IMG/VR virus record: IMGVR_UViG_3300044799_000565
Coordinates: 1-36,399 of that record
DNA from: a virus
Strand: one strand, 5' to 3'
Length of the DNA: 36,399 nt
Shown: piece after piece, positions 14,003 through 22,959 of the stretch
Layout of the letters: each line of letters starts with the position of its first letter
Position numbering within the stretch: the stretch's first letter is position 1
Notes under the pieces: model-generated
Database searches by the model: none
The model's input: the letters and a program-made list of their open reading frames with translations, nothing else
What the model was told of the DNA's origin: nothing
Position numbers and translations under genes: made by a program

Positions 14003-15254
14003 TGAAGAGGCTTTAAATCTTTTATATAACTGGAATTTTTGGGCCAGACCAAAGCAATTACCACCGAAAGGGGATTGGTTTGGCTGGTTATTAAGATCAG
14101 GAAGGGGCTTTGGCAAAACTAGGGCAGGGGCAGAATTTATAATAGAGCGAGTAAAAAAAGGGTTTAAAAGGATAGCTTTAATAGGCCAGACTAAAGCCGA
14201 TGTCCGGGATGCTATGATAGAAGTAGGGGAATCTTCAATATTACAGATATCCCATCCTCGTTTTAGACCTAATTATGAGCCTTCAAAGAGAAGATTGACC
14301 TGGCCTAATGGGGCAATTGCTATAGCCTATTCTGGAGATGAACCAGATCAATTAAGAGGAGAACAGCACGATACGGTCTGGATTGATGAACTGTCAAAAT
14401 TTAAGTATCCCAAAGATACCTGGGACAACATGGAATTCGGTTTAAGAATAGGACCTAATCCCCAGGTGGTAATTACTACTACCCCCCGGCCTATTCCTAT
14501 TATTAAGAATTTAATCGATGATCCTGATATAAAAGATGTAAGAGGGAACAGTTATGAGAACATAGACAATCTATCAGAAAAATATATCAACCGGGTAATT
14601 AAAAAATATGAGGGTACGAGATTAGGAAGGCAAGAGATTCATGGTTATATTTTAGAGGATAACCCCGATGCCCTGTGGACCAGAAAGATAATTGAGAAAA
14701 ATCGTAGAAACCAAGCTCCTAAATTATTCAGGGTTGCCATTGCGGTTGATCCCCAGGCTACCGACAATATAATGTCCTCTGAAACCGGGATAATCGGGGG
14801 TGGTTTAAGTGAGGATCGGCACGTCTGGATCTTGGAAGATGCCACCATAAAAGGAAGTCCGGATAAATGGGGAAATGCAGCGGTAACTGCTTATCATAAA
14901 CTTGAAGCAGACCGGATAGTAGGAGAAGTAAATAATGGCGGTGACATGGTAGAATATGTTATCAGGTCAATTGAAAAAAATATAGCATATGAGGATGTTA
15001 GAGCTTCTCGAGGTAAATATATAAGGGCAGAACCAGTATCGGCTTTATATGAGCAAAATAAAGTTCACCATGTAGGGAATTTTCCAGATTTAGAGGATCA
15101 ATTATGTGAGTGGGTGCCAGGGGATAGATCACCGGATAGATTAGATGCCTTAGTCTGGTTAATTTTTGAATTAATGCCCGATATGTTAGAAGATAGTTTT
15201 ATAATTGAAGGAAGGAGTGCAGGAAGGAGATTGACCGCTGACCAAAACTGGTAA
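13911..15254 (+). CDS. terL: terminase large subunit, 447 aa
   Basis: Walker A SGRGFGKT at residues 63-70, Walker B TVWIDE ending at E160, and coupling motif TTTPRP near 189-194 make the ATPase. The C-terminal nuclease has AVDPQATD near 275, an acidic VGEVNNGGDMV segment, and DRLDALVW. The N-terminus (LLYNWNFWARPKQLPPKGDW) matches the family that includes gene-transfer-agent terminases, which supports the early ATG although it overlaps the small subunit by 92 bp. It powers DNA into the prohead and cuts the concatemer. No packaging-site prediction is possible from this alone. Confidence 0.93.
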   Translation: MPKKNSLIKSIALLPEKKRQRVLKEIKNLSDEEALNLLYNWNFWARPKQLPPKGDWFGWLLRSGRGFGKTRAGAEFIIERVKKGFKRIALIGQTKADVRDAMIEVGESSILQISHPRFRPNYEPSKRRLTWPNGAIAIAYSGDEPDQLRGEQHDTVWIDELSKFKYPKDTWDNMEFGLRIGPNPQVVITTTPRPIPIIKNLIDDPDIKDVRGNSYENIDNLSEKYINRVIKKYEGTRLGRQEIHGYILEDNPDALWTRKIIEKNRRNQAPKLFRVAIAVDPQATDNIMSSETGIIGGGLSEDRHVWILEDATIKGSPDKWGNAAVTAYHKLEADRIVGEVNNGGDMVEYVIRSIEKNIAYEDVRASRGKYIRAEPVSALYEQNKVHHVGNFPDLEDQLCEWVPGDRSPDRLDALVWLIFELMPDMLEDSFIIEGRSAGRRLTADQNW

Positions 15255-15347
15255 TGATGACCCTATAATTTATATTATGTAAAGTAAATAATTTCGTGTA
15301 AACTATAGTGGTGTATTAATAAGAAAAAAGAACAATATACTGTATGT

Positions 15348-15376
15348 TTGACTCATAATAAATTTGACTATATAAT
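15348..15376 (+). promoter_or_regulatory. sigma70-type promoter for the HEPN-like gene
   Basis: TTGACT (15348-15353) and TATAAT (15371-15376) are 17 bp apart, a near-consensus promoter 28 bp before ATG 15404. Together with the terminator at 16285-16350 it makes the gene an independent unit inside the late operon. Confidence 0.75.
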
Positions 15377-15403
15377 TAAGAAAATTAACAAAGGCAAAAT
15401 ATA

Positions 15404-16174
15404 ATGAAAAATAAAAAGCAGGATAATGAATATTTAAACATTTCTGATTCTTTTCTTACACAAAGTGATGCACCTTTTTATGGTTCTGCTGATGATCTTA
15501 TTACCATTTCAAAACTTACAGAAGAATATTTTAAATCCGTTCAGGAATTAAATAATCCTAGACATGTGATACTAGAAACATGGCTTCTTGTTGATTTTAC
15601 TATTCGTACATTTCTATCATATTTATTTGATCTAACAAAATTTAATTCAGAAGAAAAACTTGATCTAAGTTATGAACTTTTGCCAAGCTTTGAAAGAAGT
15701 ATAGCCATTCTAAAGAAGGTATTAAAAATTCAACGCTCCCTTCCAGAAAATCCAGAAGATAATTCTGTAAAATTACCTGCAAAATTTGGCATTTTTTTTA
15801 TGAGAAAACATAAAACTGAATTTAAAAAATTTCTAGACATTGAACAAGAGTATTATAAAAAGTATTTCCCAGAATTAACAAGTAATAATAAAGAAAAAAT
15901 AAAAGTTTCTATACAATCTAAAGCAGATACATCAAAAACTCCCAAAAGGTATTGTGTTGATAAATATTTTGTTAGAAATCTTCAAAGCATCGATGAAAAT
16001 TGGTTCAAAATTGCTTTAAGGCTAAATAAGGCAAGAAACATATCAGCTCATTCTTACGATTCACAAAAAATTCTTTCTGCCTTTGGATATAAAGGGAAAA
16101 AGGCTGTCGAAAGAACAAAAAAAGAATGTTTAACAATTATCGAAAAGTTACTTGGAATTGTGATAGACAATTAA
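15404..16174 (+). CDS. HEPN-like protein with RX4H motif, accessory cassette, 256 aa
   Basis: ATG 15404 has only a weak ribosome-binding site (AAAGGCAAAATATA). The sequence is helical throughout. Near the C-terminus LNKARNISAHSYD contains R211-x4-H216, the catalytic pattern of HEPN RNases, placed as in DUF4145-like proteins at the start of the last helices. HEPN proteins cut RNA in toxin-antitoxin and abortive-infection systems, though many copies are inactive. It sits between terminase and portal with its own promoter, the layout of a phage moron gene. No antitoxin-like partner is adjacent. The assignment rests on the motif and helical content. Confidence 0.55.
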   Translation: MKNKKQDNEYLNISDSFLTQSDAPFYGSADDLITISKLTEEYFKSVQELNNPRHVILETWLLVDFTIRTFLSYLFDLTKFNSEEKLDLSYELLPSFERSIAILKKVLKIQRSLPENPEDNSVKLPAKFGIFFMRKHKTEFKKFLDIEQEYYKKYFPELTSNNKEKIKVSIQSKADTSKTPKRYCVDKYFVRNLQSIDENWFKIALRLNKARNISAHSYDSQKILSAFGYKGKKAVERTKKECLTIIEKLLGIVIDN

Positions 16175-16233
16175 TAAAATAGGATTAATTAATAAAAAAA
16201 ATAACTAATAAATTCTTAAACGTGCCTCAATAT

Positions 16234-16262
16234 TTGACTAAAAAATAATTTTGTGTTATTCT
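16234..16262 (+). promoter_or_regulatory. possible promoter before the portal gene
   Basis: TTGACT (16234-16239) and TATTCT (16257-16262) are 17 bp apart. A transcript would start about 15-20 bp before the stem-loop at 16285-16350, so it would have to read through it to reach the portal gene. Confidence 0.35.
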
Positions 16263-16284
16263 GAAAAAAATAAATATTGTTTAT

Positions 16285-16350
16285 AGAGCTCCACTTTAGA
16301 GAGCCAATTTGAAAATGTTAATTCATTTTTATCTTGGCTCTCTTTTTTAT
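16285..16350 (+). terminator. intrinsic terminator (AGCCA family member 3)
   Basis: GAGAGCCAA (16299-16307) pairs perfectly with TTGGCTCTC (16334-16342), with an inner GAAAATG/CATTTTT stem, followed by TTTTTTAT. AGAGCTCCA (16285-16293) lies just upstream, as in the copy at 30380. It closes the HEPN-like cassette and ends 16 bp before the portal start. Confidence 0.75.
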
Positions 16351-16365
16351 TTCTAAAGGGGATTT

Positions 16366-18531
16366 ATGGATATAAAAAATATATTTCAAAATACAATTAA
16401 GAAACTGGCAAAACCAGAGATGGGCGAAATGTCCAGTTCTGGAACGGATATTTGGGGAATTAAAAATCTTCCCATTTATAACCCAGATGATCTAGTAGGA
16501 AAAAAAGGGCTTGATATTTATAGGACCATGCAAAAACGAGATGGCCAGGTTAAAGCTGCCTTTATGCTAAAAAAACATGCCCGGTTATCTACCCCCTGGA
16601 GTATTAGACCGGAAGATGAGAATGATCAAGATGCTGTAAAACAGGCTGAATTTATAGAGCATTGCTTTTCAGAGATGAAGGGGAACATAAATAATTCCCT
16701 GCTTAAAATATGGAATGCCATGAGAGATGGTTATTCTGTGGCTGAAATCAATTATAAGATTATTCCTAGTGGTGAATTTAAGGGAATGATCGGGATTGAT
16801 AATATCAAAGTGCGAAAAGCTATAAATTATATGTTTGGATGTGATGAGCATGGCAATATTAAAGAGGAAGGATTGATTGAAGCAGGCAATAAACCTTTAC
16901 CTATCCATAAATTTATTATCTTTGCCTATAATCCTAATGATGATGATGCAGATAGCTTATATGGTGAGTCCGATTTTAGGGCTGCCTATCGCTATTATTT
17001 TTCTAATGATATTGTACAAAGATTTTGGAATATTTTTTTAGAAAAGTTTGGCCAGCCTACTGTAATAGGTCGTTATGTTGCTGGTACTCCCAAGATTAAA
17101 CAAGATGAATATTTAGACATCTTAAAAAATATACAGACTGATACTGCAATAGTTATGCCGGTAGGTTTAGAAGCTGAACTTTTAGAGGCTACCAGGAGAG
17201 GGGATGCAGGTTATAAAGAAGCTTTTGATAGTAATAACGCGATGATAGCCAGGTCCTTGTTGGTAGGTACTCTTTTAATGGATAGTGGAGAAAAAGGGTC
17301 GTGGGCTTTATCTAAAACTCATTTTGATATCTTTATTTATATTCTTGATTATTTAGGCAATGAAACTGAAGATACTATAATCCGGGAACAGGTTATAAAA
17401 CGATTGATAGATTTTAACTTCCCTCAACCTAAATATCCTTATTTTAAATTTGAGTCACTGATCAAAGAGGACCAGAAGGCTAAAGCTGAAATTGCCAAGA
17501 TGTTAGTTGATGCAGGGTTGATTAATCCAGAAGAGGAATGGGTCAGAGGATTTTTGAAGATCCCGGCCAAAGAAGAGGGCATAGTTTTACCTGAACCAAA
17601 ACCTAAAGGCGGATTATTTACAGAAGATTATCAGGCTAAATTATTAAGACAACCTAATCAATATGAAAAGAAATGTAATTTTACCAGGATAATCAAGAAT
17701 TTAGATAACTTTGAAGTAAAAGCCAAAGAAGAACTTGAAGAGATCTTGATTTGGCAAAAAGATGCTCTTAAAAAATCAATAACTAAAGCCAAGATTATGG
17801 AATCTCAGAATGCCCGGGAAGTAGAGAAAATTCAATTACATTATGTAGGTGAATTTAGAGATTGTATTGGAAAATGGCTACAGGAATTATTTGAATATGG
17901 AATGAGTGAAGTAGAAAGTGAATTAAAAATTAAAAAATTTGTGGGGTTGCCTGCTGAAAAGGCTTTACAATATTTAAAAAATAAGGCTTTTTGGATTGCT
18001 GGAATAACCAGAGATGCTATCTTAAAGGATGCCAAAGGGATACTTTATACTGGGATGAAAAACGGTTCAACTACCACAGAAATTATGTTCTTATTAGACC
18101 AATTTTTTAAAAAGTTTGCCAATCCGGGAGTATTAGAAATAAAAGAAGGTAAACTTTTAACTGCTCAGCATTTAGAAAATATAGTTAGGACTAATTTCTC
18201 AGATGCCTATAATCAAGGTAGACAAGACATGATGGAAGATCCTGAGGTAAAAGACATCATGGCCGGGGAAATGTTTTCAGCTATAATGGACGATCGGACA
18301 ACTGAAATTTGTCAAGCTCTCGATGGTCAAATATTTATATATGGTGATCCTGATATAGCCAGATTTACTCCACCATTACATTATGAATGTCGCTCACAAT
18401 TAATCCCGGTAACTAAATATGAAACATTTGAGGCGATTAAACCAGAATTGAAAGCTAGGGCCTTACCGATGAAGGGTAAGGATTTTATAAATATGGAAGG
18501 AGATGAGTTATATGCCTTACAAATATCCTAG
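16366..18531 (+). CDS. portal protein (DUF935/Mu gp29-like) fused to a MuF head-morphogenesis domain, 721 aa
   Basis: ATG after AAAGGGG. Residues about 30-420 match Mu gp29-type portals: QKRDGQVKAAFMLKKHARLSTPWSI, WNAMRDGYSVAEINY, FGQPTVIGRY, and GSWALSKTHFDIF. Residues about 590-705 match the Mu F/SPP1 gp7 minor head domain: NIVRTNFSDAYNQGRQDMM, DDRTTEICQALDGQIF, PPLHYECRSQLIPV. Both are usually separate neighbouring genes; here they form one chain, joined by a helical linker (about 440-580). The portal ring is the DNA entry point of the capsid, and the fusion would place one MuF domain per portal subunit inside the head. It overlaps the next gene by about 20 bp. Confidence 0.88.
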   Translation: MDIKNIFQNTIKKLAKPEMGEMSSSGTDIWGIKNLPIYNPDDLVGKKGLDIYRTMQKRDGQVKAAFMLKKHARLSTPWSIRPEDENDQDAVKQAEFIEHCFSEMKGNINNSLLKIWNAMRDGYSVAEINYKIIPSGEFKGMIGIDNIKVRKAINYMFGCDEHGNIKEEGLIEAGNKPLPIHKFIIFAYNPNDDDADSLYGESDFRAAYRYYFSNDIVQRFWNIFLEKFGQPTVIGRYVAGTPKIKQDEYLDILKNIQTDTAIVMPVGLEAELLEATRRGDAGYKEAFDSNNAMIARSLLVGTLLMDSGEKGSWALSKTHFDIFIYILDYLGNETEDTIIREQVIKRLIDFNFPQPKYPYFKFESLIKEDQKAKAEIAKMLVDAGLINPEEEWVRGFLKIPAKEEGIVLPEPKPKGGLFTEDYQAKLLRQPNQYEKKCNFTRIIKNLDNFEVKAKEELEEILIWQKDALKKSITKAKIMESQNAREVEKIQLHYVGEFRDCIGKWLQELFEYGMSEVESELKIKKFVGLPAEKALQYLKNKAFWIAGITRDAILKDAKGILYTGMKNGSTTTEIMFLLDQFFKKFANPGVLEIKEGKLLTAQHLENIVRTNFSDAYNQGRQDMMEDPEVKDIMAGEMFSAIMDDRTTEICQALDGQIFIYGDPDIARFTPPLHYECRSQLIPVTKYETFEAIKPELKARALPMKGKDFINMEGDELYALQIS

Positions 18532-19831
18532 TAATATCCCGGAAGGGATAAAAAAACTACCAGTCGAAGCCCAAAAGACTTGGATTGATATATTTAATTC
18601 GGCTTGGGAAACTTATAAAGATAGAGATGACCAAGAGGCTTTAGCAGTTGCTACTGCCTGGGCTGGATTGAAAAAAGCAGGTTGGAAGAAGGACAAAGAA
18701 GGTAACTGGGTTAAAACTGGAGAGCAGGGGAATCTAACTACTATGGAATTAGCACTTTTGGAAGCCTATTCCCAGACCTATGAGCTTAAAGATGTTGAGG
18801 TATTTGGTACTGGAGAATGGAATAAGCATAAAATTACCGATGAGGATCTTGACAATATCGTAAATGGTACTAATGAAATAATCGATAAATTAAAACCCAA
18901 AGTAAAATTAGGCCATGATGACAAACAGGAATTATTACAAAAATCGGGATATCCTGCTGGTGGCTGGATCACCAAATTAAAGAGAGCAGGGAATAAAATT
19001 TTAGTCGATATCAAGGAAGTGCCTAAGGTCCTATATGACTTGATTAAAAATGGAGCATATAAGAGGATATCCAGTGAGATTTTATATGATTATACCGAAC
19101 CCAGCACCAAGAAAAAGTATGAAAAGGTCCTTTCAGCAATAGCTTTTTTGGGTGCTGATCTACCGGCAATAACCAATTTAAAAGATATTGCTGCCTTATA
19201 TGATGTTGATGAGGAAGCTAATTTAATTATGTACGAGAAAGAAGAAAAAATAAAAAGAAAGGAAGTGATTTATATTATGGCGAACGGAATAAAAATTACC
19301 GAAGTAGAGGGAAAGAAATTTGTCGCAGTGGAAGATTATGAAAAAGTTACTAAGGAAGCAGAGGGACAAAAAGGTTATAAAGAGAAATTTGAAGCTGAAG
19401 AAAAGAAGTCTAAAGAATCAGAAGAAAAACTAGGCAAAATCTCTAAGGAAAAAAGAGAAGCCGAAATTAAAACCTTTATTGACACCCACTGCTCCGAAAA
19501 AGACATGCGCTTTCTACCTAAACAAAAAGAAGTTTTGATGACTCTTATAGGGTCAACTTCTGATGAGAAGAAAATCAAGTTTACGGTAGATAATAAAGAA
19601 GTCGAACTTTCACAACGAGAACTACTGGAGAAATTTATCGAACTTCAACCTAATTTCTCTGACAAAATTTTTGCTGAATTAAGCAAGGGTGGAGAAAAAG
19701 AAGAAGAAGGCAAAGATAAATTAACTCCAGAAGAAAAGAAAGTCCAGAAATACATGGATGAGCATAAAGACGTATCCTATCGAGACGCTGTCTTAGCCGT
19801 TCTGGAGTCTACTGAAGAAAAGAAAAAATAG
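18512..19831 (+). CDS. ChaB domain fused to Mu I-like prohead protease and scaffold, 439 aa
   Basis: I choose ATG 18512, 9 bp after GGAAGGAG; ATG 18503 abuts the ribosome-binding site. Residues 1-65 are a ChaB domain (YPSNIPEGIKKLPVEAQKTW, ALAVATAWAGLKKAGW). Residues about 75-230 resemble the Mu gpI/U35-type maturation protease: VKLGHDD, SGYPAGGWI, and YKRISSEILYDY, where the Ser-Ser-Glu step is the usual catalytic region. Residues about 245-430 are charged, coiled and end in a Lys/Glu-rich tail, as scaffolds do. It would guide capsid assembly, then process the prohead. ChaB linked to phage head genes is known, but this three-part fusion is uncommon. Confidence 0.75.
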   Translation: MPYKYPSNIPEGIKKLPVEAQKTWIDIFNSAWETYKDRDDQEALAVATAWAGLKKAGWKKDKEGNWVKTGEQGNLTTMELALLEAYSQTYELKDVEVFGTGEWNKHKITDEDLDNIVNGTNEIIDKLKPKVKLGHDDKQELLQKSGYPAGGWITKLKRAGNKILVDIKEVPKVLYDLIKNGAYKRISSEILYDYTEPSTKKKYEKVLSAIAFLGADLPAITNLKDIAALYDVDEEANLIMYEKEEKIKRKEVIYIMANGIKITEVEGKKFVAVEDYEKVTKEAEGQKGYKEKFEAEEKKSKESEEKLGKISKEKREAEIKTFIDTHCSEKDMRFLPKQKEVLMTLIGSTSDEKKIKFTVDNKEVELSQRELLEKFIELQPNFSDKIFAELSKGGEKEEEGKDKLTPEEKKVQKYMDEHKDVSYRDAVLAVLESTEEKKK

Positions 19832-19866
19832 TCTAATAAAATAAAAAATGAAAAGAGGTGTTAAAT

Positions 19867-20253
19867 ATGTCTCAAGATGTTGGAGCTTTAGATATAACTT
19901 TTAAAGCTGGTGAAGCCTTAACTGCTAAGAAATATTATTTTGTAAAACTCGATGCCAATGGCGATGTTGTCGCTTGTGGTTTAAATGGAGTCTCTATCGG
20001 TATTTTACAGAATGCTCCTAGTGTTGTCGGGAAGGCTGCTAGGGTAAGAGTATTAGGTACGAGTAAATTAGTAATGGGTGAAGCTTGTGATGAAGGAGAA
20101 GCTTTAACTTCTACTGCTGCTGGAGTCGGTGAAGTAGTAGATCTTGCCGATGAGTATGCTGGGGCAATAGCTCTGGAAGCTGCCGGTGCAATAGATGAAA
20201 TAATTGAAGTTTTAATAACTCACATGTATTCTCCTGTTTCTCATGCTACATAA
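19867..20253 (+). CDS. DUF2190-like capsid decoration protein, 128 aa
   Basis: ATG 19867 follows AAGAGGTG by 6 bp; the GTG at 19858 lies inside the ribosome-binding site. The sequence is a beta-rich, Gly/Ala-rich barrel type: ITFKAGEALTAKKYYFVKLD, GVSIGILQNAP, RVRVLGTSKLV, ACDEGEALT. These match the small DUF2190 proteins that lie between protease and major capsid genes and cement the capsid surface. Position and length fit. Confidence 0.75.
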   Translation: MSQDVGALDITFKAGEALTAKKYYFVKLDANGDVVACGLNGVSIGILQNAPSVVGKAARVRVLGTSKLVMGEACDEGEALTSTAAGVGEVVDLADEYAGAIALEAAGAIDEIIEVLITHMYSPVSHAT

Positions 20254-20287
20254 TAAATAATTTATAAAAGAATCGAGGTGAAATTAA

Positions 20288-21196
20288 ATGCCAGAAGTAG
20301 AAAATGTTCATAAAGATCAAATTTTAACTAATATTTCCATAATGTACCGTAATGCGGCTTATGTTGGAACAGAATTAATGCCGATTGTACCGGTTAAAAA
20401 GAAATCGGATATATATTATATATATGATGATAAAGCTGATCGGTTTAGAATTCCCAAAACTTTGAGGGCTCCCAAAACCGAATCAAAAACTGTGGATTGG
20501 AAAGTAACCACTGATGGTTATGTGTGCGATGAGCATGCCTTAAATGATTTAATTGATGATATAGAGAGAGATAACGCTGATAGTCCTCTAAATCTTGAAG
20601 TAGATACCGTAGAATTTTTAACTGATATTCTTCAATTAGGTTTGGAGATGAGGATTAAAGATATATTAGAAGCAAGTTTATCGGCCAATGCTCCAAGTAT
20701 TAAATGGGATGTTTATGAAACCTCTGATCCAATAGCTAATATTGAAACTGGGAAGGATGCTATACATGCAGTGATCTTCAGAGAACCGAATGTATTACTA
20801 TTAGGAAAAGCTGTTTACGATAAGCTAAAACATCATCCCAAGATTTTGGATCGGATTAAATACGTCCAAAAAGGTGTAGTTACTCCGGAACTTATGGCCA
20901 GTGTATTTGAAATAGAAAAAGTAATAGTCGGTAAAGCTGGTTATAATACTGCCAAAGAAGGGAAGCCTGAATCTTTATCTTATCTCTGGGGTAAGAATGC
21001 CATATTGGCTTATGTAGAGCCAAAACCAGGAGTAAAGAAATTCTCTTTAGGTTATACCTTCCAATCTCAACCGTTTCAAACCAGAAGGGCAAGGATAGAA
21101 ATAAGACATAGTGATTGGTTTGAAGTGGGTGACATAGAAGCTGAAAAAATGGTTGCTGTGGCTTGTGGATATAGGATATCCCCGGCTATAACTTAA
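20288..21196 (+). CDS. major capsid protein, 302 aa
   Basis: ATG after CGAGGTG. It lies after the protease/scaffold and decoration genes, the standard place for the HK97-fold capsid subunit. Features are a short N-terminal arm, then MYRNAAYVGTELMPIVPVKKKSDIYYIYDDKADRF, a long helix (LEVDTVEFLTDILQLGLEMR), VLLLGKAVYDKLKHHP, and a C-terminal AYVEPKPGVKKFSLGYTF. Such phrases are typical of capsid proteins in Mu-like and related siphovirus head modules. It is followed by a hairpin at 21206. Confidence 0.85.
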   Translation: MPEVENVHKDQILTNISIMYRNAAYVGTELMPIVPVKKKSDIYYIYDDKADRFRIPKTLRAPKTESKTVDWKVTTDGYVCDEHALNDLIDDIERDNADSPLNLEVDTVEFLTDILQLGLEMRIKDILEASLSANAPSIKWDVYETSDPIANIETGKDAIHAVIFREPNVLLLGKAVYDKLKHHPKILDRIKYVQKGVVTPELMASVFEIEKVIVGKAGYNTAKEGKPESLSYLWGKNAILAYVEPKPGVKKFSLGYTFQSQPFQTRRARIEIRHSDWFEVGDIEAEKMVAVACGYRISPAIT

Positions 21197-21205
21197 TAAA
21201 TAAAA

Positions 21206-21240
21206 TTAGAGGGGGAGGATTCGATGTTCTTCCCCTCTAA
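21206..21240 (+). other. hairpin just after the major capsid gene
   Basis: TTAGAGGGG (21206-21214) pairs with CCCCTCTAA (21232-21240), extended inward by a few weaker pairs. There is no T-run after it. Hairpins in this position commonly protect capsid mRNA from 3' decay or partly end transcription, which fits the greater need for capsid subunits. Confidence 0.55.
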
Positions 21241-21257
21241 TAACAAGGGAGCAATAA

Positions 21258-21704
21258 ATGGCTTTTTGTGAAAATATTGACGTTTTAACTAATTTGAATA
21301 TGTCAACAAATGAAGTACCTGCTGCATTACTGGCTAAAGCTATCATCAAAGCCGATGCAGAAATAAGGGCGGCTTTTTCATCTGATTTATTGGCTGCCCT
21401 TGATGCCTTAGAAACTACCCCGGCTATCATAAAATCTTTAGCTGAGGATATTGCCTCTTATTATGTGATGAGAGGATTGTATTCGGGAAAAATGCCGAGC
21501 ACTAATGAATGGATTGACCGATACAAAGAAGCAAAAGAGACCCTTGAAAAGATTGCTAATGGTATTTTACAAATAGAAGGTATTACCGTAGATATGGGGG
21601 CTATCCAATCTTCTACTAAAGATTATAAAAGGACCTTTGATGAGAGAGATGAGACCTGCTGGGGTCCTGATCCTGATAAAATAGAGGATTTAAATAATGA
21701 CTAA
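21258..21704 (+). CDS. DUF1320/gp36-like head-tail connector, 148 aa
   Basis: ATG after AAGGGAGCA. The sequence is all helical: LLAKAIIKADAEIRAAFSSDL, IIKSLAEDIASYYVMRGLYSG, IDRYKEAKETLEKIANGIL. This matches phage gp36/DUF1320 proteins, which form the ring under the portal. It overlaps the next gene by 8 bp, as connector genes often do. Confidence 0.78.
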   Translation: MAFCENIDVLTNLNMSTNEVPAALLAKAIIKADAEIRAAFSSDLLAALDALETTPAIIKSLAEDIASYYVMRGLYSGKMPSTNEWIDRYKEAKETLEKIANGILQIEGITVDMGAIQSSTKDYKRTFDERDETCWGPDPDKIEDLNND

Positions 21705-22263
21705 TGGAGCGCTAATCAGTTATGAGATAAAAGATGATGAGAAGGTGAAGGCTTTGTTAAAGAAGGCTGGAGATAAAGCTAAAAACCTTCGTATACCTTT
21801 AAAACAATGCGGGATATTAATGTTAGGTTCTATCGATAAAAATTTTAGAGAGGAAGGTAGACCTATAAAATGGGCCCCACTTTCACCGATGACCATAGCT
21901 ATGAGAAGGAAAGAGGGTAAGGGAGCAAAGATATTACAGGATACCGGGATGGGAAAAGGCTCTATTGTTTATGAAGTCGTATCTGATCAGGAAGTCCAAA
22001 TAGGAACTAGACTTGATTATATGAGGATACACCAAGAAGGTGGCTCTATTAAAATACCGGCAAGAGATATTTTTCCGGTAAAAGCGAGGGCTCTACACTG
22101 GGTTGATCCTAGTAGTGGAGAAGATGTTTTTGCTATGCATGTTCACCAGAAGGCAAGGACTGCAAAAATACCCCAGCGTAAATTTCTACTCTTTCAAGAA
22201 GAGGATAAAACAAATATAGTCAGGATCTTCACCGAATATTTAGAGGAGATAACTAAAGAATGA
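21697..22263 (+). CDS. phage virion morphogenesis protein (Mu gpG/gpS-like), 188 aa
   Basis: The phrases IDKNFREEGRPIKWAPLSPMT, LQDTGMGKGSIVYEV, IGTRLDYMRIHQEGG and IPQRKFLLF are the signature of the Mu gpG / P2 gpS tail-completion family. These proteins finish the head-tail joining interface. The gene overlaps both neighbours by a few bases, indicating a tightly coupled operon. Confidence 0.85.
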   Translation: MTNGALISYEIKDDEKVKALLKKAGDKAKNLRIPLKQCGILMLGSIDKNFREEGRPIKWAPLSPMTIAMRRKEGKGAKILQDTGMGKGSIVYEVVSDQEVQIGTRLDYMRIHQEGGSIKIPARDIFPVKARALHWVDPSSGEDVFAMHVHQKARTAKIPQRKFLLFQEEDKTNIVRIFTEYLEEITKE

Positions 22264-22706
22264 AATTAGAGACTATCTGGAATAAGGTTAAGGCTATTTT
22301 AGAAGAGGATACTGTTTTAAAAACTTATATTAAAATTGTATATGCAGGGACACGCGATAATATCCCAACAAATAATTTTCCCTGTATTATTTTGGAGCCT
22401 ACCAATGCACCAGAAGAGGCGATAACCATGCCTCATAAAACGGAGATAAATTTTACTTTAACTATATTTGGTTACATAAAGATTTTTGATGTGGATAAGC
22501 AAATAGTCGGGGATGTCACTAATAAAGGTATTCTTGATTTAAATTTCGATATTAAAAAAGCTCTCGGCGCTCATATTGATCTGGATGGGGAATGTCTATA
22601 TTTTAGTTTCCCGGATACCAGATTTAATTTTAATTCATTCCCGTTTAGGGGGGTAGAAATTGATATGAAAATAACTTTAAGGCAAAATTTTGTAACCAGA
22701 GAATAA
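22260..22706 (+). CDS. tail terminator-like protein, 148 aa
   Basis: ATG overlaps the preceding stop (ATGA). The fold pattern is an N-terminal helix (LETIWNKVKAILEEDTVL), then beta strands FPCIILEPTN, INFTLTIFGYI and a closing VEIDMKITL. This matches small tail-terminator or neck proteins found between the gpG-like gene and the tail tube gene. Assignment rests on layout and position more than on a motif. Confidence 0.6.
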   Translation: MKLETIWNKVKAILEEDTVLKTYIKIVYAGTRDNIPTNNFPCIILEPTNAPEEAITMPHKTEINFTLTIFGYIKIFDVDKQIVGDVTNKGILDLNFDIKKALGAHIDLDGECLYFSFPDTRFNFNSFPFRGVEIDMKITLRQNFVTRE

Positions 22707-22722
22707 ATGAGAAGGTGATTAT

Positions 22723-22959
22723 ATGCGATTAAAATATAATCGAAATAGTAAGCTGGAAGTAGTTGGTTTTGGTATTTTTCAACCTAATGAAATTATAAAT
22801 ATTGATAATGAATCAAAGGCTAAAGAATATCTGAAAACTGGCTATTTTAATGAAATAAAAGAAATAAAAATAGAATCTAAAAAGAAAGGAGTGATAAATA
22901 ATGCCACAAGGATCAAGAGGACATATAGGATTAAAGAAAGAATTAATTTGGGGAACTAA
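22723..22959 (+). CDS. small tail-region protein, 78 aa
   Basis: ATG after GAAGGTG. The core VVGFGIFQPNEIINIDNESKAKEYLKTGYFNEI resembles small phage proteins of the type G-x-F-x-P-x-E ... A-x-x-L-x-x-G-x-F that lie before tail tube genes. The last 20 codons overlap the next gene in another frame; the Shine-Dalgarno of that gene (AAAGGAG) lies within this one. Confidence 0.6.
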   Translation: MRLKYNRNSKLEVVGFGIFQPNEIINIDNESKAKEYLKTGYFNEIKEIKIESKKKGVINNATRIKRTYRIKERINLGN

